From Chloroflexota bacterium (GTDB taxonomy: Bacteria; Chloroflexota; Anaerolineae; UBA7937; JACPPX01): a stretch of 5,993 nt of DNA. The stretch covers positions 1-5,993 of the forward strand of contig JACPWV010000019.1 in assembly GCA_016196905.1 (NCBI GenBank), in the 5' to 3' direction. Within the stretch, counting starts at the first letter, position 1. Each line of letters begins with the position of its first letter. The position numbers were made by a program, and so were the translations under genes. This document shows positions 1 through 4,707 of the stretch, one piece after another. The notes below the pieces were generated by a model. That model saw nothing but the letters and a program-made list of their open reading frames with translations, had not been told where the DNA came from and searched no databases.

Positions 1-294
1 CACCGCCTCCCATTCGAGTTTCCGATCGTACTCCAACATGGCCTTGACGTCGGTGCGCTCATCAAAGGGAGTGGGCTTGAAGGCGGGCCGGCCGCCCAGA
101 GCCACGATCTTGTCGGCCAGGAACTCGGCGTGCTTCATCTCAGCGGCGATGTCCGGCCGCAGGATCTCGCGCACCTCCTCACCGTCGATGCCCAGGGCCA
201 TGCTGGTCTGCTGGAGGTAACGGATGGCCGCCCCCAGCTCCAGAGCCAGATCCTGGTTCAATCCCGCGATGAGCTGTTCTTTGGTGGTTGCCAT
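1..294 (-). CDS. Ferritin-like / bacterioferritin-type protein, N-terminal 98 residues (runs off left edge)
   Basis: The frame opens with ATG at 294 and stays open to base 1, so the C-terminal part is missing. The visible part looks like the first two helices and the crossover of a bacterioferritin-type four-helix bundle. Helix A has LALELGAAIRY with Glu19, and helix B has AEMKHAE with Glu52 and His55, the ExxH diiron motif. Glu94 in RKLEWEA aligns with the third-helix ligand (Glu94) of E. coli bacterioferritin. Met53 falls where bacterioferritin carries its haem-ligating Met52. The likely role is ferroxidase and iron storage or iron-based peroxide/oxygen detoxification in the cytoplasm. A G-rich ribosome-binding stretch (AAAGGGGG) precedes the ATG by 6 nt. 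It is the last visible gene of the thioredoxin-SOD-aquaporin operon, 54 bp after the aquaporin stop. The family is clear. Bacterioferritin versus another ferritin-like subfamily cannot be settled without the C-terminus. Confidence 0.85.
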   Translation of the reverse strand, partial: MATTKEQLIAGLNQDLALELGAAIRYLQQTSMALGIDGEEVREILRPDIAAEMKHAEFLADKIVALGGRPAFKPTPFDERTDVKAMLEYDRKLEWEAV

Positions 295-348
295 TCACAA
301 CCCCCTTTCTTTTGCCTCGAAGTGTTTTGCCGAGTTCCCTCGCGCGGA

Positions 349-1089
349 TCAGCGTCCCCGCCGCCGGGCGGGCTTTGCCGGCCCAGCCCGTCGCCTGGGT
401 GCCGATAGACCCGGTATCGCCCAGCGAACCCCGCCCAAAAAGGCAGCCTGATACAGCAGGGAAGCCGCCGCGGCTCCTAGCAGAGGCCCGATCCAATACA
501 CCAGGTGATCGTCCCAAAAGCCGGACGCCAGAGCCGGGCCGAGGCTGCGGGCTGGGTTCATGGAAGCGCCGGTGAGGGGCCCGCCCATCAGGATATCGAG
601 GGTGAGCACCAGCCCGATGGCCAGGCCCGCCAAAGGCGTGCTGCCGCGCTCGTCCACTGCCACCCCGAAAATGGTGAGCACCAATAGAAAGGTGAGCACA
701 GCTTCGATGAGCACGCCCTGGGGGGCCGAGAGGTGATCGGCAAGGCGCGTCGTCCCCAGATGGGTTGCCGCGGCGATCTGATCGGGGGAGACGAGTTTCA
801 ACACCACCCCCGCCACCACCGCGCCGAAAAGTTGGGCCAAGATATAAGTCCCGGCCACGGCTGCCTCGATCTTGTCGGCTAAGAGCATAGCCAGCGTGAC
901 CGCGGGGTTGATGTGGGTGCCGGAGATGTGGCCCAAGGCGTAGCTCATGGCCATCAGGGTAAGCCCGAAGGCCAAAGCTATCTCCAGCGTTCCTCCGCCG
1001 GCGACCACCGCCCCCGCCCCGATGAAAACCAGGGCGAAGGTCCCCAGAAACTCGGCCAGTGCCGGCCGCCAGATCCTTTCGAGATCCAT
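349..1089 (-). CDS. Aquaporin / MIP-family channel, AqpM-like selectivity filter
   Basis: A 246-residue membrane channel of typical MIP length, with about six hydrophobic helices and two half-helices. Both signature motifs are intact: HINPAVT with NPA at residues 61-63 and SMNPARS with NPA at 178-180, followed by the filter arginine Arg181. Aligned by eye to E. coli AqpZ, the aromatic/arginine filter reads Phe41, Ile166, Ala175, Arg181. The AqpZ histidine is replaced by isoleucine, as in archaeal AqpM, which suggests a wider, less polar pore than a strict water channel; peroxide or small uncharged solutes are candidates. The C-terminus ends in a basic tail (RRRAGPAKPARRRGR). I chose the ATG at 1089 because AAAGGAG lies 5 nt upstream and the protein starts with the usual short cytoplasmic segment. 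The frame is open upstream to 1188, but that would overlap the SOD gene. It sits between SOD and ferritin genes, supporting a role in oxidative stress. Substrate is not shown by sequence. Confidence 0.93.
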   Translation of the reverse strand: MDLERIWRPALAEFLGTFALVFIGAGAVVAGGGTLEIALAFGLTLMAMSYALGHISGTHINPAVTLAMLLADKIEAAVAGTYILAQLFGAVVAGVVLKLVSPDQIAAATHLGTTRLADHLSAPQGVLIEAVLTFLLVLTIFGVAVDERGSTPLAGLAIGLVLTLDILMGGPLTGASMNPARSLGPALASGFWDDHLVYWIGPLLGAAAASLLYQAAFLGGVRWAIPGLSAPRRRAGPAKPARRRGR

Positions 1090-1094
1090 CTTGG

Positions 1095-1110
1095 CTCCTT
1101 TCGTGAAAGG
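1095..1110 (-). promoter_or_regulatory. Aquaporin Shine-Dalgarno sequence inside a short hairpin
   Basis: On the minus strand CCTTTC-AC-GAAAGG (1097-1110) is a perfect inverted repeat, probably folding as a 5-bp stem with a CACG loop. Its 3' arm is part of the aquaporin ribosome-binding site AAAGGAG (1095-1101), which is 5 nt from the ATG. Folding would hide the ribosome-binding site, so translation could be coupled to ribosomes arriving from the SOD gene or be temperature/structure dependent. The repeat is seen; the regulatory role is inferred. Confidence 0.45.
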
Positions 1111-1114
1111 ATTT

Positions 1115-1137
1115 CGAGAGGGTTCCGGGCCCTCCCG
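1115..1137 (-). repeat. Intercistronic hairpin between SOD and aquaporin genes
   Basis: On the minus strand CGGGAGGG and CCCTCTCG form an 8-bp stem (one G-U pair) around a 7-nt loop. It starts 8 nt after the SOD stop codon. No T-run follows (AAAT), so it does not look like an intrinsic terminator. It could be an mRNA-processing or stability element that sets SOD to aquaporin ratios, or may simply reflect GC-rich composition. Confidence 0.4.
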
Positions 1138-1145
1138 ATAAGTGT

Positions 1146-1772
1146 TTAGCGCACGTATTTCTGATAACGCGCGTTGAGGCGGCCCCAATGCAGGTTGGTC
1201 AGGAAGTTATCCACGTACCTGGCGCGGGCCGGGCCATCCTTGTGATAGTAGGCGTGCTCGAAGACATCGCAAGCGATCAAGGGAATCCCGCCCCAGATGG
1301 CTCCATAGGCGTGCTCATCCACCAGCGCATGGAGCAGGCGCTTGGACCACAGGGCATCGTAGACCAAAAGCGCCCACCCGCTCAGCTTGGCCGAGATGGC
1401 CGTCGCTTTGAAGTCGGCCTTCCAGGCGTCCAGGGAGCCGAACTCCGCCTCGATGGCCTTCACCACAGCGGCGCCCTTGGCGGGGTCGCCGTCGCCCCCC
1501 ATCCCCTCCCAGTAGACGTCGTGGAGAAGGGCCCCAGCGTGGTTCCAGGTGAAGCGCCGCTTCAGCTCCCCCACCACGCTGTAGTTGCCGTTGGCCGCGG
1601 CGCGATCGGCCGTCTCCAGTCCCTTCTCGATGTTGTTGAGGGCGGTGACGTAGCCCTTGTGATGGGTGTTGTAGTGCCAGTCCGCGGTCTCCGGGCTGAT
1701 CACGTTGGCCAGGAGCTTCTTGGCCTCCTCGTCCGAATAGGGACGCGGATTGAACTTCCACTCGTAAGGCAT
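1146..1772 (-). CDS. sod: Iron/manganese superoxide dismutase
   Basis: A full-length 208-residue Fe/Mn-family SOD that converts superoxide to oxygen and hydrogen peroxide. Metal ligands can be placed by the family motifs: His33 in DWHYNTHH, His84 in LLHDVYW, and Asp169 and His173 in DVFEHAYY. His37 and Tyr41 match the active-site gateway pair. The usual DVWEHAYY has Phe171 instead of Trp. The solvent-bridging glutamine of E. coli enzymes (Gln69 in FeSOD, Gln146 in MnSOD) is absent. The aligned positions are Gly80 and His154 (VDEH), as in archaeal-type or cambialistic SODs, so metal preference cannot be assigned. There is no signal peptide, so it should be cytoplasmic. The ATG is supported by a very strong AAAGGAGGT (1778-1786) 5 nt upstream. 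It is the second gene of the operon, 46 bp after the thioredoxin-like gene and 56 bp before the aquaporin. Confidence 0.97.
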   Translation of the reverse strand: MPYEWKFNPRPYSDEEAKKLLANVISPETADWHYNTHHKGYVTALNNIEKGLETADRAAANGNYSVVGELKRRFTWNHAGALLHDVYWEGMGGDGDPAKGAAVVKAIEAEFGSLDAWKADFKATAISAKLSGWALLVYDALWSKRLLHALVDEHAYGAIWGGIPLIACDVFEHAYYHKDGPARARYVDNFLTNLHWGRLNARYQKYVR

Positions 1773-1818
1773 CCTGTACCTCCTTTGGGTTTTTGTTTTT
1801 ACTCGATCTTGAGACCCT

Positions 1819-2316
1819 CTAGCGCGTGGCCAGGGCGCGAACTTGGTCTACCAGCGGCCCTCGCTGGGGGATGACCCCGCTCAGGCGCGACGCGAACCGC
1901 CCCTGGGCATCGAACAGGATGAAGGTGGGGGTGAGTTCAAGCCCGTAGCGGCCGATCAAGTCGCGTCCCAAGGGCGTGGCGATGTCCACCCGCGCCACCC
2001 GCGCGATGCTGCGCAGGTCCTGTTCGATCCCATCCACGATGGGCTCCGCCGCCATGCAGGCCAGTCAATAGTTGGAGTAGAGCTCCAGGAGCACCGGCTG
2101 GCCCGAGGCCAAGGCTGCCTCGAACTCGGCGGCGTCCTGGATGGTGCTCTGACCGGGACGAAGCAGGAAATAGCCACCCACCAAGAGCCCTGTCAGCGCC
2201 AAGGTGAGCAGCGCGCCCGGCAGCCCTCCTCTCCAACGCAGCAGGAAGCTGCCGGCGATCAATAAGACCAGGAGCGCCGTGATGAGGTAAGAGTGCTGGT
2301 TGAGAAGTTGAAGCAT
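1819..2316 (-). CDS. Membrane-anchored thioredoxin-like protein with in-frame TGA at the active site: candidate UxxC selenoprotein
   Basis: Read through one TGA (2065-2067), this frame encodes 165 residues. Two hydrophobic segments (about residues 9-26 and 34-52) flank a positive loop (RWRG), which predicts that the following domain faces outside the cytoplasm. Residues ~60-165 form a thioredoxin-like domain: VLLELYSNY, then residue 84 encoded by TGA, then LACM, a helix, a VDIATP strand, and the cis-proline loop LTPT (Pro130) before FILFD. TGA therefore replaces the first cysteine of CxxC, and the second, Cys87, is intact. With a hairpin placed as a bacterial SECIS, the best call is selenocysteine (UxxC). 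The downstream part has its own ATG at 2055 but no ribosome-binding site, so a separate protein is unlikely. The ATG at 2316 is preceded closely by GGTGGGGG, a weak site. It is first in the operon with SOD, aquaporin and ferritin and has its own promoter. Alternatives are a sequencing error for TGC/TGT or a recent nonsense mutation. Confidence 0.8.
2026..2046 (-). promoter_or_regulatory. Candidate bacterial SECIS hairpin
   Basis: On the minus strand CCCATC-GTG-GATGGG (2029-2043) is a perfect 6-bp stem with a 3-nt loop that begins with G. Below a G-A mismatch two further pairs (A-T and G-C) extend the stem to 2026-2046. Twenty-seven nucleotides separate the TGA from the loop. Bacterial SECIS elements lie just downstream of the UGA inside the coding sequence, typically with 16-37 nt between UGA and the loop and a G in the first loop positions, which fits. 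The structure is seen by eye only, without folding energy or SelB-binding evidence. Confidence 0.6.
2065..2067 (-). other. Candidate selenocysteine codon (TGA), residue 84
   Basis: This is the only stop within the 165-codon frame, and it falls exactly at the N-terminal cysteine position of the thioredoxin CxxC motif (SNY-TGA-LAC). The next base is C; UGAC is the same tetranucleotide context as the Sec codon of E. coli fdhF and is a weak termination signal in E. coli. Other genes here end in TGA (349-351, 5873-5875), so TGA is not a general sense codon. Confidence 0.72.
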
Positions 2317-2343
2317 CCCCCACCGAGAGTGGCCGCGCAGCCC

Positions 2344-2377
2344 GTCATCGCATCAGTAACGATTCGGTGGCGATGAC
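2344..2377 (-). promoter_or_regulatory. Inverted repeat in the operon leader (operator or 5' UTR hairpin)
   Basis: GTCATCGC (2344-2351) and GCGATGAC (2370-2377) are perfect 8-bp inverted arms separated by 18 nt. On the minus strand the first arm begins about where transcription should start from the promoter at 2384-2412. It could be a repressor operator with half-sites 26 bp apart, or a long-loop hairpin at the 5' end of the mRNA. No regulator gene is in the window. Confidence 0.45.
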
Positions 2378-2383
2378 CAACCC

Positions 2384-2412
2384 ATTTTGCCATCTCCGCT
2401 GGATATTGTCAA
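2384..2412 (-). promoter_or_regulatory. Sigma-70-type promoter for the thioredoxin-SOD-aquaporin-ferritin operon
   Basis: On the minus strand a consensus -35 box TTGACA (2407-2412) is followed by a 17-bp spacer and a -10 box CAAAAT (2384-2389, four of six consensus bases). Transcription would begin near 2377, giving a leader of about 60 nt before the thioredoxin-like ATG at 2316. No terminator is visible between the four downstream genes, so one transcript from here is the simplest model. Confidence 0.65.
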
Positions 2413-2438
2413 GACGGTGAGAGGCCGTACGGGCATCG

Positions 2439-2467
2439 CCTGGCGCGGCGTTTAGCGCCGCGCCAGG
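2439..2467. repeat. Strong GC-rich hairpin, 12-bp perfect stem
   Basis: CCTGGCGCGGCG and CGCCGCGCCAGG pair perfectly around a TTTAG loop. It lies between the glycosidase-like gene (stop at 2534) and the operon promoter at 2412. There is no T-run on either strand. It may end or protect the 3' end of the lipoprotein transcript without a U-tail, or may be a copy of a REP-like palindromic repeat. Confidence 0.6.
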
Positions 2468-2482
2468 ATGTAGCCATGCGAA

Positions 2483-2498
2483 CTCCCTGCAGGGGGAG
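2483..2498. repeat. Palindrome in intergenic hairpin cluster
   Basis: CTCCCTGCAGGGGGAG contains the perfect 10-bp palindrome CCCTGCAGGG, or alternatively 5-bp arms CTCCC/GGGAG around six bases. It is the middle of three short inverted repeats between the lipoprotein gene and the operon promoter, and it is flanked on both sides by GCGAA. Function unknown. Confidence 0.4.
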
Positions 2499-2512
2499 GC
2501 GAATTCTAGGGT

Positions 2513-2531
2513 GGGGCGAAGCAGTCGCCCC
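2513..2531 (-). repeat. Hairpin directly after the lipoprotein gene, possible transcript end
   Basis: On the minus strand GGGGCGA-CTGCT-TCGCCCC is a perfect 7-bp stem with a 5-nt loop that starts 2 nt after the TAA stop of the glycosidase-like gene. The following bases are ACCCTAG, not a T-run, so it is a weak candidate for an intrinsic terminator but could act as a 3' end stabiliser. It belongs to the same three-hairpin cluster as the two elements to its left. Confidence 0.45.
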
Positions 2532-2533
2532 GT

Positions 2534-4036
2534 TTAGTCGAGCAAAGGGACCAGGATGAAATCGACGTCCCGTTGGCGCCAGGACTCGAAGACGGCCACA
2601 CCCTCGCGCGGTTCCGGGGGGATGAAGCCGGGCGCCTCGGCCACCAGGGTGTGCATACCCGGAGGCACCTGCTCGAAGCGATAAACGCCATCGGCGCCGG
2701 TGACGCGCAGGCCTACTCCCAGCAAACGAACCACTGCGCCCGCCACCGGATTGCCCAGCGAGTCGCGCACCTGGCCGGAGATCTCCCCGGGCAGGTAGCC
2801 AGGCTTGGGCATGGCCTTGAGAGCCGCGAAGGCCGGGCGGCGCTGGATGGCGCTGGCCTCGTCCTGCGGGTTGGGCCGATAGAGAAGGGATATCCAACGC
2901 TCGCTGTGGCAGTAATCGTAGTGGCCCTCGGCCCCGAAATCGAGGTTGTAGACGAAGAGGACCCCCATCCAGGGCCAGTTTCGATAGGCGTAGTCGTAAG
3001 CCCGCACCAGGTAGTCCGCTTGCGAGGCCTCGTCCACCGCTTGCCATTCGCGATCCTGCCAGGACGGATGCGCTAGGCATTCCTGGGGCGGGGTGGTCAG
3101 CCAGCCGAACTCCAGCGCCCACATCTCCTTCCCTGCATCCCCGAACTGCTCCATAATCGCGCGCTGTTGCTCGGCCCGCCGAAAGGCCAGGCCGTTGGCA
3201 CGACAGGGGTCCAACTCGGGCGGCTGGCCGAACCCGTAGGGATGGGTGCCCAGGATGTCGAAATAACCCTGCGCTCCAGCTTGGTACATGCCGCGCAGGA
3301 AAGCCAGATCGTCCACCGCCCCGGGAAAAGGCGTCGCGCTCGGCGCACGACCGCAGCCCTCCTGTCCGACGGTGGCCAAGCCGGCGGCGATGACCCAGGC
3401 ATCGGGATCCTCGGCCTTGATGCGAGGATAGACCGCCTGCAGCATCCGGGCGTACCAAGCCGGCTGCGGCGCTCGGCCGTTCCACTCCAAGGGCAAGTTG
3501 GGCTCATTCCATATCACGTAGCCGCGCACCCAGCCCCGGCCGCGGCGAGCCAAGTCGGCCATGAAATCGGCGAAGGCCTGGATATTCAGGGGCGGGTCAT
3601 CTTCGCTCTCCTGGGATGAGCGCCAGGCCCAGTCCGGGGCGTGGCTCACCCGCAGGATGACCTGCTTCCCGTGAGCCACCGCGGCGGAGAGGATATCTTG
3701 GATGAACTCCCAGCGATAGGGCGGCCCGCCCTGGGGGGTCACATCCTCGCGCTCGATCTCGCTCCAGTCCAGGTAAGTGATGAACCAGGTGAAGCCCAGC
3801 TCATCCAAAAGCGACAGATTTTCGACATTGGCCAGGTGGGCGCCGTAGCTCAAATAGTTGCTGGGCACCGGGAAAGAGCTCGGCTCGACTGGCGAGGTTG
3901 GGGAGGGGACGGGAGTCGATGCGGGCGCAAGGGTAGGCTGGGGAGAATTCGTCGGCGGGGCCATCTGACAGGCCGCCAAGAGGAACGCAGCGACGCTCAC
4001 GGACAAAAAGCGTCGCGTTGTCATCTCGGCATGCAT
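2534..4036 (-). CDS. Lipoprotein with clan GH-A-like glycosidase domain and C-terminal carboxypeptidase-regulatory-like domain
   Basis: A 500-residue exported protein. The N-terminus has TTRRFLSVSV, a hydrophobic stretch and the lipobox LAAC with Cys23, predicting a lipid anchor. A Pro/Thr/Ser-rich linker spans about residues 26-58. Residues ~60-410 read as a TIM-barrel glycosidase: VIWNEPNL carries the Asn177-Glu178-Pro179 motif of a clan GH-A acid/base glutamate, and WALEFGW (Glu309) fits the nucleophile at the end of a later strand. THPYG (His265) is also typical. Residues ~418-497 (GQVRDSLGNPVAGAVV...GADGVYRFEQVPPG) match the carboxypeptidase regulatory-like beta-sandwich fold, usually a binding or spacer domain. 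Substrate and exact GH family are not assigned. Start: ATG at 4036 (AGGA upstream, poorly spaced) or, more likely for a signal peptide, the in-frame ATG at 4024. It begins 14 bp after the upstream membrane-protein gene, so the two are probably co-transcribed. Confidence 0.85.
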   Translation of the reverse strand: MHAEMTTRRFLSVSVAAFLLAACQMAPPTNSPQPTLAPASTPVPSPTSPVEPSSFPVPSNYLSYGAHLANVENLSLLDELGFTWFITYLDWSEIEREDVTPQGGPPYRWEFIQDILSAAVAHGKQVILRVSHAPDWAWRSSQESEDDPPLNIQAFADFMADLARRGRGWVRGYVIWNEPNLPLEWNGRAPQPAWYARMLQAVYPRIKAEDPDAWVIAAGLATVGQEGCGRAPSATPFPGAVDDLAFLRGMYQAGAQGYFDILGTHPYGFGQPPELDPCRANGLAFRRAEQQRAIMEQFGDAGKEMWALEFGWLTTPPQECLAHPSWQDREWQAVDEASQADYLVRAYDYAYRNWPWMGVLFVYNLDFGAEGHYDYCHSERWISLLYRPNPQDEASAIQRRPAFAALKAMPKPGYLPGEISGQVRDSLGNPVAGAVVRLLGVGLRVTGADGVYRFEQVPPGMHTLVAEAPGFIPPEPREGVAVFESWRQRDVDFILVPLLD

Positions 4037-4050
4037 GGCTGCGTAGCGTC

Positions 4051-4596
4051 CTACTTTGACCTTTTCAGCTGACCGAAGCCCTCTGCGTGTCTTACCAGTA
4101 CGGTCGGGGGACGTGGTTTCGGCCGTGGCGAGTTCGGAATCCCGTACCAGAAAGTCAGTTTGGCTTCCTCGCCTGGAACCACAAGAGGGATGGTTACAAA
4201 AACCTCAGGGGATCCTTGCCGGCCTATGTCAGGAAGCCTTTCGACCAGCCAGCTCTCGTCTTTATGAACCTGCATGATAAAGGCGCCCCCCTCGGCCTTG
4301 ACCCTTATCTGGACGTTCGACGCTGGTCTCCTCCCGGTGCTTCGAATGTGCACAAGCATGCCGGATGTGAGCATGACCCAGCCAGGAACTTCAGGCCGCA
4401 TCACGCGGACGGACAATTGCCCTAACGGACCGTGGCAGCCAGGTGGCTCGGTGGGCTCCTCTAAGCCAGGATACTCGGTCAGCTCGGTTAGGCTATACTG
4501 CACTTTGGGCCGCAAAAAGGACAGCTCGAACCAGTGAAGGCCCAAAGAGGAAACCGCTACTAGAAGCGCTAACCACCCTATCGGGTCAATACACAC
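4051..4596 (-). CDS. Hypothetical membrane-anchored protein, one N-terminal helix plus beta-rich domain
   Basis: I do not recognise the family. The 181 residues begin with one hydrophobic segment (about residues 6-22, IGWLALLVAVSSLGLHW), then a mainly hydrophilic region rich in Pro, Val and Thr with alternating patterns that suggest a beta-sandwich (for example LVHIRSTGRRPASNVQIRV and EVFVTIPLVVPGEEAKLTFWYG). The phrase about residues 84-98 resembles surface-exposed domains that describe 'structural' rather than catalytic folds, and no catalytic motif is seen. The start is GTG at 4596 with GGGGGG (4605-4610) 8 nt upstream; it is a modest choice. Codons such as TTA, CTA, ATA and GTA are more frequent than in neighbouring genes, so it may have arrived separately. 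It is likely expressed from the promoter at 4667-4696 and continues into the glycosidase-like lipoprotein gene. Confidence 0.7.
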   Translation of the reverse strand: MCIDPIGWLALLVAVSSLGLHWFELSFLRPKVQYSLTELTEYPGLEEPTEPPGCHGPLGQLSVRVMRPEVPGWVMLTSGMLVHIRSTGRRPASNVQIRVKAEGGAFIMQVHKDESWLVERLPDIGRQGSPEVFVTIPLVVPGEEAKLTFWYGIPNSPRPKPRPPTVLVRHAEGFGQLKRSK

Positions 4597-4632
4597 TGCT
4601 GTATCCCCCCAGTATCTAGCATAGCTCTATAG

Positions 4633-4647
4633 TAACCCTGCGGGTTA
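4633..4647. repeat. Inverted repeat in the leader of the hypothetical membrane-protein gene
   Basis: TAACCC-TGC-GGGTTA has perfect 6-bp arms and a 3-nt centre. It sits between the proposed promoter and the GTG start at 4596, within the likely 5' UTR on the minus strand. It could be a small operator or an mRNA hairpin. Confidence 0.4.
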
Positions 4648-4666
4648 GCACACTATCCACATCTTG

Positions 4667-4696
4667 ATTGTACCCCAAGCCGACAAACGCCAGCAA
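4667..4696 (-). promoter_or_regulatory. Possible sigma-70-type promoter for the membrane-protein / lipoprotein gene pair
   Basis: On the minus strand a good -10 box TACAAT (4667-4672) is preceded at 18 bp by TTGCTG (4691-4696), a weak -35 box that keeps only TTG. It lies just downstream of a likely terminator, in the place where a new transcript is needed, and would give a leader of about 60 nt. Confidence 0.45.
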
Positions 4697-4707
4697 ACAG
4701 CGCAAGT

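Noticed and set aside
1090..1188. Upstream start for the aquaporin at 1188
   Set aside because: It would overlap the end of SOD by about 40 bp and add 33 non-conserved residues, while the ATG at 1089 has a good ribosome-binding site.
1188..1874. Plus-strand open frame of 228 codons
   Set aside because: It is antisense to the superoxide dismutase gene, whose motifs are unmistakable. It has no recognisable domain and is explained by GC-rich antisense frames.
2065..2067. TGA decoded as Trp or Gly by an alternative genetic code
   Set aside because: TGA is used as a true stop at 349-351 and 5873-5875, and tryptophan is encoded by TGG throughout.
1819..2316. Two separate genes (2065-2316 and 1819-2055) instead of one read-through gene
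   Set aside because: The second piece would start at an ATG with no ribosome-binding site and would lack the first strand of the thioredoxin fold. The first would end at the active site. Together they make one complete domain.
2409..3485. Long minus-strand frame of 358 codons overlapping the lipoprotein gene
   Set aside because: It is in another frame of the glycosidase-like gene, is very rich in Gly, Arg, Ala and Ser without motifs, and runs across the hairpin cluster and into the operon promoter.
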